Assembly: GCF_024168645.1 (NCBI RefSeq)
Contig: NZ_JALJWF010000001.1
Coordinates: 5,273,501-5,337,500, forward strand
Direction of reading: 5' to 3'
DNA length: 64,000 nucleotides
Origin: Pseudomonas sp. GGS8
GTDB taxonomy: Bacteria; Pseudomonadota; Gammaproteobacteria; Pseudomonadales; Pseudomonadaceae
The notes beneath the pieces are model-generated. The model was given only the letters and a program-made list of their open reading frames with translations. It ran no database searches and had not been told where the DNA came from. Positions 35,909 to 47,101 of the stretch are shown piece by piece. Made by a program: the position numbers and the translations under genes. The stretch's first letter is position 1; every line of letters begins with the position of its first letter.

Positions 35909-37366
35909 TTACAGCCCGCCGATGTGGAAGGCTTTGACTTCAAGGTATTCATCCAGGCCGTACTTGCTGCCTTCACGGCCCAGCCCCGACTGCTTGATGC
36001 CGCCGAACGGCGCGACTTCCATGGAAATGATCCCGGTGTTGAGACCGACCATGCCGAACTCCAACGCCTCGCCGAACCGCCAGGAGCGGCGTAAATCCTG
36101 AGTGAAATAGTAGGCCCCCAGGCCAAAGGGCGTGGCATTGGCCAAGGCGAGCGCTTCGGCCTCAAAGGTAAACCGCATCAACGGCGCCACCGGGCCGAAG
36201 GTTTCTTCGTTGGCCAGCAACATGCCGGCGTGGGTCTCGCCAAGGACGGTCGGCTGAACGAACTGGCTGTCGCCCTCGGGAATGCCGCCGCAGAGCAAAC
36301 GCGCGCCCTGGCTCAGGGCATCGTCGATGTGCCGGGCGACCTTGCTCACCGCCGCCGGGTTGATCAGCGGGCCGATGCTCACGTCGGCGTCCAGGCCATT
36401 GCCGACCTTGAGCTTGCCGACCTCTTCCACCAGTCGCTGGGCGAAGCGTTCGTAGATGCCGTCCTGCACCAGAATGCGGTTGGCGCAGACGCAGGTCTGC
36501 CCGGCGTTGCGGAATTTGCTGAGCATGATCCCGGCCACCGCCTGCTCTAGGTCCGCGTCGTCGAACACAATGAACGGCGCGTTGCCGCCCAGTTCCAGGC
36601 TCAAGCGCTTGATGTGCTCGGCACTCTGGCGCATCAGCAGCCGACCGACCGCGGTGGAACCGGTGAAGGAGATTTTGCGCACCGTCGGGTTGCCGGTCAG
36701 CTCTTCGCCGATGCCGGCGGGCATCCCGGTCAGCACGTTGAACACTCCGGCCGGAATGCCGACACGCTCGGCGAGTACCGCCAGGGCCAGGGCCGACAGC
36801 GGGGTCAGGTCGGAGGGTTTGACGATGATCGGGCACCCGGCGGCCAGGGCCGGCGCGCACTTGCGGGTGATCATCGCGTTGGGGAAATTCCACGGCGTGA
36901 TCGCGGCGCAGACGCCGACCGGTTGTTTGAGGGTCAGCAGGCGGCGGTCGCCGCTGGGGGCCGGCATGGTTTCGCCGTAGACCCGGCGGGCCTCTTCGGC
37001 GAACCATTTGACGAACCCGGCACCGTAGCGGATTTCACCCTTGGCTTCGTTCAGCGGTTTGCCCTGCTCGCAGGTCATGATCAAGGCGAGGTCGTCGAGG
37101 TTGTCGATCATCGCCTGATACCAGCGCTCCAGCAGCGCCGCACGCTCCGCCGCCGGGCGCGCACGCCACGCCGGCCAGGCCCGCTCGGCGGCTTCGATGG
37201 CACGCCGGGTTTCCGTGCCCTGCATGGCCGGCACCCGGGCGAGTAACTGGCCGGTGGCCGGGTCGATGACGTCCAGGGTCGCGGCGTTATCGGCACCGAT
37301 CCACTGCCCGTCCACATAAGCGAGTTCTGCCAGAAGGCTGGGGTCTTTCAAACGATTCTTGAGCAT
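35909..37366 (-). CDS. gabD: NAD(P)-dependent succinate-semialdehyde dehydrogenase
   Basis: 485 residues, an ALDH superfamily enzyme. The catalytic Glu lies in LELGGNAPFIVFDDADL and the nucleophile Cys in NAGQTCVCANRI, matching the GabD pattern. The N-terminal region has AYVDGQWIGADNAATLDV. It oxidises succinate semialdehyde to succinate, the last step of GABA catabolism. GabT is encoded 21 kb away in the same window rather than adjacent. Substrate may differ (for example glutarate semialdehyde). Confidence 0.88.
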   Translation of the reverse strand: MLKNRLKDPSLLAELAYVDGQWIGADNAATLDVIDPATGQLLARVPAMQGTETRRAIEAAERAWPAWRARPAAERAALLERWYQAMIDNLDDLALIMTCEQGKPLNEAKGEIRYGAGFVKWFAEEARRVYGETMPAPSGDRRLLTLKQPVGVCAAITPWNFPNAMITRKCAPALAAGCPIIVKPSDLTPLSALALAVLAERVGIPAGVFNVLTGMPAGIGEELTGNPTVRKISFTGSTAVGRLLMRQSAEHIKRLSLELGGNAPFIVFDDADLEQAVAGIMLSKFRNAGQTCVCANRILVQDGIYERFAQRLVEEVGKLKVGNGLDADVSIGPLINPAAVSKVARHIDDALSQGARLLCGGIPEGDSQFVQPTVLGETHAGMLLANEETFGPVAPLMRFTFEAEALALANATPFGLGAYYFTQDLRRSWRFGEALEFGMVGLNTGIISMEVAPFGGIKQSGLGREGSKYGLDEYLEVKAFHIGGL

Positions 37367-37518
37367 GGTCGAGTCCTGATCCGAGACATTTCCCAGTCTA
37401 GGGAGGTGCCGCGGATGAGGATGCTGAAAGCGTTTGATGGGCAGTGTTGGATGCTGAAATTCGCGGTGGGACGGCAGGCTCTACTGAGGGGAGCATAGCC
37501 CGTCAAACCAAAACAAAA

Positions 37519-37630
37519 CCCTGTGGGAGCGGCGGTGCGGCGATCCGACTTGTCCGCGATGGCGGCCTGTCAGTCAATATCAATGTTGAATGTCAGACCC
37601 TCATCGCGGGCAAGCCCGCTCCCACAATGA
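37519..37630. repeat. REPIN with two different arms
   Basis: The left arm CCCTGTGGGAGCGGCGGTGCGGCGATCC-ACTTG is the extended GCGGTGCGGCGATCCGACTTG form. The right arm is the normal CGGGCAAGCCCGCTCCCAC. It ends about 25 nt after the downstream acetylornithine-deacetylase-like gene's stop codon. Confidence 0.85.
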
Positions 37631-37652
37631 TCTCTGTTTGCCACAGAGTGGA

Positions 37653-38810
37653 TTACAGTTTCAGGGAGCCGAGCAAGCCTTCAAGAAACCGCTCCCCCGC
37701 CTCCATCTGACTGATCTCGATAAACTCGTCCGGCTTGTGCGCCTGTTCGATCGAGCCTGGGCCGCAGACCACGACCGGTACGTCCAGACGCTGCTTGAAC
37801 AACCCGCCCTCGGTGCCGAACGAGACTTTGGCGGTGCCGGTATCCGGAGCGGCGAAGTTTTTCAGGAAGCGCACCGCTTCGACGCTCGGGTGGGTATCGA
37901 GGCCCGGATAGACGTTGAGGGTTTCGATCTCGATGGCTGCCACGCTGGACAGCTTTTTCGCCTCGCGCACGATCACTTCGGCACGCTCGCGCATCTGCTC
38001 CAGGAACTGATCCAGATCGTCCGCCGGCAAGTTACGTACCTCGAAATCCAGGGTGCACAGGTTCGGCACGATGTTCAGCGCCTTGCCGCCAACAATCTGC
38101 CCGACGTGCACGGTGCTGTAAGGCACGTCGTAATCGGCATCCTGCGCGCCCTGCGCTTGCAGGTGTTGCTGGCTCTGACGCAGTGCCGCGATGAAATCGC
38201 AGGCCACGTGAATCGCATTGACCGAACGCGGCGCCAACGAGGAATGCGCTTCCAGGCCACGGCAGTAAGTGCGGTAAGACCCCTTGCCCTTGTGCCCCAG
38301 CACGAACTGCATGTTGGTCGGCTCACCGATCAGGCACAGAAACGGCCGTACCGGCGCCAGGTGCAGCACGTCGAGTAAACGTCGTACACCGACGCAGCCG
38401 GTTTCTTCGTCATGGGACAAGGCGATTTGCAGCGGTCGGCTCAACGAATGGTCGGCGGCATCGAGCATGGCGTCGATGGCCAACGCGATAAACCCCTTCA
38501 TGTCGCAACTGCCGCGCCCGTAAATCCGCCCGTCCTGCACCGTCGCCTGAAACGCCGGGAAGGTCCAGGCCTGCCCTGCTGCCGGCACCACGTCGGTGTG
38601 GCCGGACAGCAAAATTCCTGGCAACTCTTTAGGGCCGGTGCTGGCGAACAAGTTAGCCTTTTTGCCCGTTTCGTCCTTGACGATCAGCGACTCGATGCCC
38701 TTGGCCAGCAGCAGGTCGCGCACGTACTCGATCAGGGCCATGTTCGACTCTGACGACACGGTGTCGAAGGCCATCAGGCGTTTGAGAATGTCCAGTACGC
38801 GGGGTTTCAT
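37653..38810 (-). CDS. argE: ArgE-like acetylornithine deacetylase / M20 amidohydrolase
   Basis: 385 residues of the M20 metallohydrolase family. Metal ligands and catalytic residues are seen in SGHTDVVPA (His), GRGSCDMKGF (Asp), DEETGCVG (Glu-Glu), and a late HPSVEA/TEGGLF region. Length and motifs match ArgE (N-acetylornithine deacetylase). It overlaps the FAD oxidoreductase gene by 4 nt, in a catabolic operon, so its real substrate may be an N-acylated or opine-like amino acid rather than an arginine-biosynthesis intermediate. Biosynthetic ArgE is usually elsewhere in such genomes; that is not testable here. Confidence 0.85.
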   Translation of the reverse strand: MKPRVLDILKRLMAFDTVSSESNMALIEYVRDLLLAKGIESLIVKDETGKKANLFASTGPKELPGILLSGHTDVVPAAGQAWTFPAFQATVQDGRIYGRGSCDMKGFIALAIDAMLDAADHSLSRPLQIALSHDEETGCVGVRRLLDVLHLAPVRPFLCLIGEPTNMQFVLGHKGKGSYRTYCRGLEAHSSLAPRSVNAIHVACDFIAALRQSQQHLQAQGAQDADYDVPYSTVHVGQIVGGKALNIVPNLCTLDFEVRNLPADDLDQFLEQMRERAEVIVREAKKLSSVAAIEIETLNVYPGLDTHPSVEAVRFLKNFAAPDTGTAKVSFGTEGGLFKQRLDVPVVVCGPGSIEQAHKPDEFIEISQMEAGERFLEGLLGSLKL

Positions 38811-39976
38811 GAGGCCCTGCTCCTTTGCTCAGTTGTCCGTTGTTCGGCTGCCGGGGCGAACCGGCGGATGGAGAATGGCTCAATCGACGTGCTGGTGCTG
38901 CCGGTGCTGATCAGTTCGGCCATTACGTCGCCGACACCGGGGCCAAGCTGGAAGCCGTGGCCGCAGAAGCCGAACGCGTAATACAAGCCGTCAACATTGC
39001 CGCTGGGGCCCATCACCGGCAGGGAATCGGGCAGATAGCCTTCAATGCCGCTCCATACGCGAATGATGTTCAGGTTGCCGACACCCGGCAGCAACCGACG
39101 CATCTGATCCATCTGATTGAGAATGCTGCGTGGTTCGACATAGGCGCGGCGGTTGTGCATGTCCGGTTTGCTGCGGTAGCCGCCACCGATGATGATGTTG
39201 CCGCGCGGGATCTGCCGGAAGTAGATCACCTCCTCGGGGATTTTGGTGTACACGCCGATCACCGTCGGCAAGGCGTACGGCACCGGTTCGGTCACCGCCA
39301 TTTGCGGGCCGTGGGTGTCCAGCGGCACCGGTTCGCCGAACTGCGCCGAGAGTTTCTGGCCCCAGGCGCCGGCGGTGATCAGCAAGCGCTCGGCGCTGAA
39401 CTGTCGGCCATCGGTGGTGCTGACGGTGAATTCACCACCGACTTTGTGCACGTCAGCGACTTCGGTCTGTTCCTCGATCCGCGCCCCGAGACGGCGTGCT
39501 GCCCGGGCAAATGCCGGCGCGGCCAGACGCGGGTTGGCGTGGCCATCATGGGGCGCATAAGAGCCGCCCTTCACGTCCGGACCGAGGAACGGAAAGCGTT
39601 CGTGCAACTCGGCGCCACGATAGATCTTCAAATCCAGCTGCGCCGCCTCGGGCGCCGCCGCGTAGGCTTCCAGCTCGGGGATTTCATCCTCGCGATAACA
39701 CACGCGCATGTGCCCGCTGGCAATGAATTCGAGGTCGTCGTCGATCAACTCCGGCAGACGTTTCCACAACGCCCAGGATCGATTGGCCAACTCCAGTTGG
39801 CCGAGGAATCGCCCCTGACGCCGGACATTGCCGAAGTTCACCCCGCTGGCGTACTGACCGATCTGGTCGCGCTCCAGCAAAATCACCGACTGCCCGCGCT
39901 GGCGCAGGAAAAACGCCGCTGCCGAGCCCATCAGGCCGCCGCCGACAATCACCACATCGGCTTTGTGTAGCGTCAT
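38807..39976 (-). CDS. FAD-dependent amine/opine dehydrogenase, DadA/HcnC/OoxB-like subunit
   Basis: 389 residues. Rossmann motif VIVGGGLMGSAAAFFL at the N-terminus binds FAD. C-terminal GLYYAFGFCGHGFQLGPGVGDVMAEL is the DAO-family end motif. Length and layout match the beta subunits of opine oxidase, cyanide synthase (HcnC) and D-hydroxyproline dehydrogenase. It is translationally coupled to the partner flavoprotein (39973-41364) and the 2Fe-2S subunit upstream, so a three-subunit enzyme is expected. Confidence 0.88.
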   Translation of the reverse strand: MTLHKADVVIVGGGLMGSAAAFFLRQRGQSVILLERDQIGQYASGVNFGNVRRQGRFLGQLELANRSWALWKRLPELIDDDLEFIASGHMRVCYREDEIPELEAYAAAPEAAQLDLKIYRGAELHERFPFLGPDVKGGSYAPHDGHANPRLAAPAFARAARRLGARIEEQTEVADVHKVGGEFTVSTTDGRQFSAERLLITAGAWGQKLSAQFGEPVPLDTHGPQMAVTEPVPYALPTVIGVYTKIPEEVIYFRQIPRGNIIIGGGYRSKPDMHNRRAYVEPRSILNQMDQMRRLLPGVGNLNIIRVWSGIEGYLPDSLPVMGPSGNVDGLYYAFGFCGHGFQLGPGVGDVMAELISTGSTSTSIEPFSIRRFAPAAEQRTTEQRSRAS

Positions 39977-41364
39977 GGCGACACCTCCTCGGTGAGCATC
40001 GAAAGGGGTTTGACCGGCGCCTGTCCACGCTGCCGGCCGACTTGTTGCACGCTGACGCCCGCCGCCGCGGCAATCACTTCGGCCCCGGCCTGGGAGCAGT
40101 AACGCCCCTGGCAGCGGCCCATGCCGACCCGGCTGAAGGCCTTGGCCCGGTTGACTTCACAGGCGCCCTTCTCGCTCACCGTGCGGCGCAACTCGCCGGC
40201 GCTGATCATCTCGCAGCGACAGACGATGGCTGAATCCGGCAAGGCTTTGGCTTGCGCCGCCGGCCAGGGAAACGCCTGGGCCAGGCCGAGGCGAAACTCA
40301 TCCATCACCGCCAGCGCGTGCCGTTGTTCGTCACGCAAACCGGCGTTCAGCGGTTGCTGCAGATCTTCCAGCAACGCCATCGCCACCAATCGCCCGGCGT
40401 GCTCGGCGGCATCGGCGCCGCGAATCTTCGAGCCGTCCCCGGCGGCATACACACCGTTGACCGAGGTGCGGCCCTCTTCATCGACGGCCAGCCACCATTG
40501 GCTGGACGCCTCATCGAAGCGCATGCGACAACCGGCCAGATCGGCCAATTGGGTTTCCGGGCGCAAGTGATATCCCAGGGCCACGGCGTCGCAATCGACC
40601 GTCAGGGTTTCGCCTTTCGCCGTGCTGATCCGTACACCATTGACCCCGCTGGCGGCATCACCCAGCACTTGCAGAGGGTTGATCCCCAAGTGCACCGGGA
40701 TTTTCGCCCGGTACAACTGCGCCAATAGTTTCAATCCGCTGAACAGCAAGCCAGGCCGAGCCAGCAATTTGGGCAAAGCGCCAATGCGTTTGATCAGCGG
40801 CGAAGTGTCGAGCACCGCCGCCACATTCGCGCCTGCTTTGACGTATTGGCTGGCGACCAGATACAGCAACGGCCCGCTGCCCATGAACACCACGCGATGG
40901 CCAATGGAAACCGCCTGGGATTTCAGTGCGATCTGCGCCCCGCCGAGGCTGTAAGTGCCTGCCAACTGCCAGCCTTCGATCGGCATCAAGCGGTCAGTGG
41001 CGCCGGTGCACAGGATCAGCGCGTCGTAATCCACCGTCGAGTGTTTGCCCTGGCTGACGCAGCACAACTGCCCCGGCGTCAGGTTCCACACCAACGTGTC
41101 GGGGCGGTAGTCGATTTGCCCGCGCAATCGGTCGAAACTCTGGTGCAGGTGTTTGGCCTTGGCCGCTTCGGTGCCATACAGGGTGGCGTAATCCCGGGTA
41201 AAGCCTTCGGGCTGGCGGCGATAGATCTGCCCGCCATCCCGGCGATTCTCGTCGATCAGGATCGGTTTCAAGCCAGCCGCCAGCAGCGTTTCGGCACAGC
41301 GAATGCCGGCCGGCCCGGCGCCAACAATAACCACTCGTTGAGCGCTCAGCTGTGCAGTGGCCAT
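39973..41364 (-). CDS. FAD/NAD-type subunit of amine/opine dehydrogenase (HcnB/OoxA-like) with C-terminal BFD [2Fe-2S] domain
   Basis: 463 residues from ATG 41364 (MATAQLSAQR). FAD motif VVIVGAGPAGIRCAETL, NAD-like motif HRVVFMGSGPLLYLVA, and ATGDG-type exit VYAAGDGSKIRG. C-terminal BFD-type cluster: VCRCE and GMGRCQGRYC contribute four Cys. These correspond to HcnB/OoxA. It probably takes electrons from the DadA-like subunit to the respiratory chain. Its start overlaps the small 2Fe-2S gene by 19 nt. Confidence 0.88.
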   Translation of the reverse strand: MATAQLSAQRVVIVGAGPAGIRCAETLLAAGLKPILIDENRRDGGQIYRRQPEGFTRDYATLYGTEAAKAKHLHQSFDRLRGQIDYRPDTLVWNLTPGQLCCVSQGKHSTVDYDALILCTGATDRLMPIEGWQLAGTYSLGGAQIALKSQAVSIGHRVVFMGSGPLLYLVASQYVKAGANVAAVLDTSPLIKRIGALPKLLARPGLLFSGLKLLAQLYRAKIPVHLGINPLQVLGDAASGVNGVRISTAKGETLTVDCDAVALGYHLRPETQLADLAGCRMRFDEASSQWWLAVDEEGRTSVNGVYAAGDGSKIRGADAAEHAGRLVAMALLEDLQQPLNAGLRDEQRHALAVMDEFRLGLAQAFPWPAAQAKALPDSAIVCRCEMISAGELRRTVSEKGACEVNRAKAFSRVGMGRCQGRYCSQAGAEVIAAAAGVSVQQVGRQRGQAPVKPLSMLTEEVSP

Positions 41365-41650
41365 ATCGCCTCCGGTTGTGTGGTGACAATGTCCAGCCCT
41401 TCGCGGACTTCGTTGGAACAGGCGCGCAGACGCTCGCCGCTGCGGGTCCAGACCCAGCAATCCTGGCAGGCGCCCATCAGGCAGAAACCGGCGCGGCGGC
41501 CCGAGTCGAATTCCGATTGACGCAGCGCCGAGCCCTGGGTCAGTAGCGCGACCATCAACGTGTCGCCCTGCAATGCCTCAATCGGCGAACCGTCCACCGT
41601 CAGCTTGACGGTCGGCCGGCCCTGTTCGGCCAGCCTCACAAAACGCCCTT

Positions 41651-41654
<4 letters not shown>
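41346..41654 (-). CDS. (2Fe-2S)-binding subunit of amine/opine dehydrogenase
   Basis: 102 residues from ATG 41654 (MKGRFVRL). A ferredoxin-like Fer2_4 domain has Cys in GFCLMGACQDCWVW and a fourth in LRACSNEV. Such small subunits accompany HcnA, OoxC and D-hydroxyproline dehydrogenase gamma. It overlaps both the ABC ATPase gene upstream (4 nt) and the large flavoprotein gene downstream. Confidence 0.86.
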
Positions 41655-43492
<1,838 letters not shown>

Positions 43493-43493
43493 T

Positions 43494-44369
43494 TCAATGA
43501 CCTCCCGTACGTCGACTACGCCGTGACGACAGTCGGTCGATGAACAGATTCACGCCGATGGTCAGGGTGCCGATGGCCAGCGCCGGAATCACGATGGCCG
43601 GCGCGCCCTGATTGAGGCCGCCGATGTTCTCCCGCACCAATGAGCCAAGGTCGGCATCCGGTGGTTGCACGCCGAGGCCAAGGAAGCTCATGCCACTGAG
43701 CAGCAGCACGATGAAACCGAAACGCAGCCCCAGATCGGTCAGCACCGGGTTGAGCATGTTCGGCAGGATTTCCACGCAGGCGATGTACAACCGGCGTTCG
43801 CCACGGGTGCGGGCCACTTGCACGTACTCCAGCGCTTCGATATTCACCGCCATGCTGCGGGCGATGCGAAACGCGCCGGGGGTGAAACTCAGCACTGCGG
43901 TGCAGATCAGCAACAGCACCGAAGAACCGAACGCCGAAACCATGATCAACGCCAGCATCTTGCTCGGGATGGAAATAAAGGCATCCATCAAACGGCTGAT
44001 CACTTCGTCCAGCCACTTCGGCGACACCACCGACAGCAGCGCGCAACCAGTGCCCAATGTGCTGGCCAGCACCGCCGAAATCAGTGCCAGCCCAACGGTG
44101 AATCGTGCGCCGACGAGGATCCGGCTAAGCATGTCGCGGCCCAGGTAGTCGGTGCCCAACGGGTAAGCCGCGCTGAGGCTGTCGAACACGTTGTCGGAGA
44201 CCACTTCACCCACCGGGTGCGGCGCCAGCCAAGGGCCGAAGATGGCCACCAGTAGCCAGATCACACACATCGCCGCCCCGACCAGGCCGAGCCACGACGG
44301 CCCATGGGCGACCTTGCCCAATGCCAGCTCGGGCCCTGCAGGCGCCGATTTCGCCATGAGATCGTTCAT
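43494..44369 (-). CDS. Peptide-type ABC permease, DppC-like
   Basis: 291 residues from ATG 44369, overlapping the DppB-like gene by 4 nt. It has a short N-terminal cytosolic tail (MNDLMAKSAPAGPELALG), one TM, and the binding-protein-dependent transport fold. The HPVGEVVSDNVFDSLSAAYPLGTDYLGRDMLSR segment is the DppC/OppC N-terminal signature. The EAA loop (ALEYVQVARTRGERRLY) contacts the ATPase. Confidence 0.9.
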   Translation of the reverse strand: MNDLMAKSAPAGPELALGKVAHGPSWLGLVGAAMCVIWLLVAIFGPWLAPHPVGEVVSDNVFDSLSAAYPLGTDYLGRDMLSRILVGARFTVGLALISAVLASTLGTGCALLSVVSPKWLDEVISRLMDAFISIPSKMLALIMVSAFGSSVLLLICTAVLSFTPGAFRIARSMAVNIEALEYVQVARTRGERRLYIACVEILPNMLNPVLTDLGLRFGFIVLLLSGMSFLGLGVQPPDADLGSLVRENIGGLNQGAPAIVIPALAIGTLTIGVNLFIDRLSSRRSRRTGGH

Positions 44370-45322
44370 TGGTTTCTCAGCCTCGGATTGGAAAGAATCG
44401 CGCACAGGTCGGCAATCAGCACCAACCCCAGGTACGCCGTACAAAACAGCATGGTGCAGGCCTGAACCAGCGCCATGTCGCGGTTAGTCACCGCATCGAC
44501 CATCAGGCTGGCAATGCCGGGGTAGTTGAAGATCGTCTCGACGATCACCACCCCGCCCAGCAGGTACGACAGGCTCAGGGCGATGGCATTGGCGATTGGC
44601 CCGATGGCGTTGGGCAAGGCATGGCGCAGGACAATCCGCACCGGGCTCACACCCTTGAGCCGGGCCATTTCCACATAGGCGCTGTCGAGTTGATCGATCA
44701 CCGCCGCCCGGGTCATGCGCGCCATCTGCGCGACGATCACACAGCACAACGTCATCACCGGCAAGGCGTAGGTACGCAGAAATTGCAGCGGTGAGGTGAT
44801 GTCGCTGGCATAGGACAACGCCGACAGCCAGCCCAGGTTCACCGCAAAAATCAGCACCGCCAGGGTCGCCACCAGAAATTCCGGCACGGCAACCAGGGCC
44901 AGGGTGATGAAGCTGAGGACGCTGTCGATGCGCCCGCCCCGGCCCATGGCCGAGCCGATGCCGATGATCAGCGCCACCGGCACCGACACCAGCGCCGTGA
45001 CGGCCGCCAGCATCAATGTGTTGGGCACCCGCCCGGCCATCAGCTCGCTGACCGGCAAGGCATTGGACACCGACTGCCCCATGTCGCCGCTCAGCAAGCT
45101 CATCAACCAATGCAGGTAACGCACCACACCGGGTTGATCCAGCCCCAGTTTCAGGCGCAAGGCCGCCACCTGTTCCGGCGTGGCGAATTGCCCGAGCGCC
45201 TGTTGCGCCGCGTCCCCCGGCAGTACCGCCGTAATGGCGAACACCACCATGGACACGATCAACAAGGTCACGATCGCCGCGCCCAGGCGCCGGCCGATCA
45301 ACCACAGTGTGTTGCTATTCAT
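44366..45322 (-). CDS. Peptide-type ABC permease, DppB-like
   Basis: 318 residues from ATG 45322 (MNSNTLWLIG). The conserved start RRLGAAIVTLLIVSMVVFAITAVLPGDAA is typical of DppB/OppB. Six TM helices and the EAA loop (YVEMARLKGVSPVRIVL) are present. With DppC-like and the fused ATPase it forms the membrane part of a peptide- or opine-type importer. It follows the binding-protein gene by 47 nt. Confidence 0.9.
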   Translation of the reverse strand: MNSNTLWLIGRRLGAAIVTLLIVSMVVFAITAVLPGDAAQQALGQFATPEQVAALRLKLGLDQPGVVRYLHWLMSLLSGDMGQSVSNALPVSELMAGRVPNTLMLAAVTALVSVPVALIIGIGSAMGRGGRIDSVLSFITLALVAVPEFLVATLAVLIFAVNLGWLSALSYASDITSPLQFLRTYALPVMTLCCVIVAQMARMTRAAVIDQLDSAYVEMARLKGVSPVRIVLRHALPNAIGPIANAIALSLSYLLGGVVIVETIFNYPGIASLMVDAVTNRDMALVQACTMLFCTAYLGLVLIADLCAILSNPRLRNQ

Positions 45323-45369
45323 CGCCCTACCCTCATGCAATAGCCCCGCTGACACCCGTGTGCGGCCAA

Positions 45370-47007
45370 TCAGGCATCGAGCCAGACCTGTTCGGCGAAC
45401 ATGTAGCCCATGAAACCGCCGAGGGGGTTGCTGCCGTAGCCCTTGATGCGCTGGTCGACGCCGTCGATGTTGCTGATGAACACCGGCACGCCGATACCGC
45501 TGTGTTCATGCACCAGGGCCTGCATGTCGGCGTACATCTTGCTGCGCTTGGCGTCGTCGGTTTCACCACGGGCGAGCATCAGCAACTGGTCGAACTGATC
45601 GTTTTTCCAGCCTGACTCGTTCCATGGCGCGCTGGACTGGAAGAACTGCGAGAACATCACGTCGGCGTTCGGCCGTGGGTTGATGTTGCCGAAGCTCAGC
45701 GGGTGCTTCATCCAGTGGTTGGACCAGTAGCCATCGCTGGGCAGGCGGTTGACGTCGAGCTTGAGCCCCGCCTGTTTCGCCGATTGTTGCAGCAGCACGG
45801 CGATGTCCACCGAACCGGTCGCGGCGGGCGATGCCACCAGCGGCATGCTGATGCTTTCCATGCCGGCCTTCTTCAGCAGGAATTTGGCTTTTTCCGGGTC
45901 GTAGACTCGCTGTGGCAGGTCGGCGTTGTAGTAGCGCGAACCTGGGGAAATCGGGTGGTCATTACCCACCACGGCAAAACCACGGAACACGGCGGATTTC
46001 ACCTGTTCACGGTCCAGCAGGTACTTCATCGCCTGAGTGAATTCGGCGCTTTTACCCGGCAACTGGTCCTGGCGGATGATCAAGTCGGTGTAGTTGCCCG
46101 ACGGCGCATCGACGACCCGGTGTTTGGCGCTGGCCTTGATCCGCGTGGTCGAGCGCGGGTTGACCTCGTTGATCATGTGCACGTCGCCCGACAGCAGCGC
46201 GTTGACCCGTGACGGTTCGTCGCCAATCGCGATGAATTCGATCTCGTCGAGGTACGGCAGGCCCGGTTTCCAGTAGCCGGTGTTGCGCGCGGCAATCGAG
46301 CGCACCCCCGGTTTGAATTCCTTGACCTTGAACGGCCCGGTGCCGATGCCCTGATTGAAGTCGGTGGTGCCTTCGGGAACGATCAGCAAGTGCGACACGG
46401 CGAGGATCGACGGCAGCTCGGCATTCGGCGCGCTCAGGCGGATCTGCACTTCGTGGGTGCCGGTGGCCTTGATCTCTTCGAACTGCGCCATCAGCGGCAT
46501 GACCTTGGAACCGGTCAGCGGGTCTTTGTGGCGCGACAGCGAGAACACCACGTCGGCGGCGCTCAGGGTCTTGCCGTTGTGGAAGGTCACGTCCTTGCGC
46601 AGGGTGATGATCCACAGCGTCGCGTCGGTGTTATCGATGCGCTCGGCCAGTTCCAGTTGCGGCACCAGATGGCTGTCGAAACGGGTCAGGCCGTTGTAGA
46701 ACATGAAGTGGCGCACGTAGTCGGTGGACAACGCGCCCTTGGCCGGGTCCAGGGTGTCGGCGGTGGAGCTGGACATGCCGGCGACGCGAATCCGCCCACC
46801 CGGCTTGCCTTTGCCCGGGGTCGCCGCTTCTTCGGCGAACAGTTTGCCGGCGGCGCCGAACAGGCTACCGGCGCCCGCTGCGGCAACACCCGCCACGCCG
46901 AGCATCTGCAAGGCGCTGCGGCGTGACATGCCACGATTGAGGCCTTCGAATACCCGCAGGCTGTCCTGGCCGGAAATCAGTTTCGAGTCGATCTTGTTGT
47001 CAGTCAT
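45370..47007 (-). CDS. Peptide-type ABC substrate-binding protein with Tat signal
   Basis: 545 residues from ATG 47007 (MTDNKIDSKL); the open frame upstream is a shadow. A twin-arginine motif SRRSALQM (Arg29-Arg30) then hydrophobic stretch indicates Tat export, unusual since most SBP_bac_5 receptors use Sec. Mature protein shows SBP_bac_5 features (LDPAKGALSTDYVRHFMFYNGLTRFD; LRKDVTFHNGKTLSAADVVFSL). It binds the substrate in the periplasm. Ligand unknown; the adjacent dehydrogenase/ArgE suggest an opine or N-acyl amino acid. Confidence 0.9.
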   Translation of the reverse strand: MTDNKIDSKLISGQDSLRVFEGLNRGMSRRSALQMLGVAGVAAAGAGSLFGAAGKLFAEEAATPGKGKPGGRIRVAGMSSSTADTLDPAKGALSTDYVRHFMFYNGLTRFDSHLVPQLELAERIDNTDATLWIITLRKDVTFHNGKTLSAADVVFSLSRHKDPLTGSKVMPLMAQFEEIKATGTHEVQIRLSAPNAELPSILAVSHLLIVPEGTTDFNQGIGTGPFKVKEFKPGVRSIAARNTGYWKPGLPYLDEIEFIAIGDEPSRVNALLSGDVHMINEVNPRSTTRIKASAKHRVVDAPSGNYTDLIIRQDQLPGKSAEFTQAMKYLLDREQVKSAVFRGFAVVGNDHPISPGSRYYNADLPQRVYDPEKAKFLLKKAGMESISMPLVASPAATGSVDIAVLLQQSAKQAGLKLDVNRLPSDGYWSNHWMKHPLSFGNINPRPNADVMFSQFFQSSAPWNESGWKNDQFDQLLMLARGETDDAKRSKMYADMQALVHEHSGIGVPVFISNIDGVDQRIKGYGSNPLGGFMGYMFAEQVWLDA

Positions 47008-47101
47008 ATCAGTTGTACCTGTCGAAAAAATGAGGCTCGAGTGCCCACGGATGTCCGGGGCGTCCTGGAAACGCAAACGACGGTGACGCCACAACATCAA
47101 C

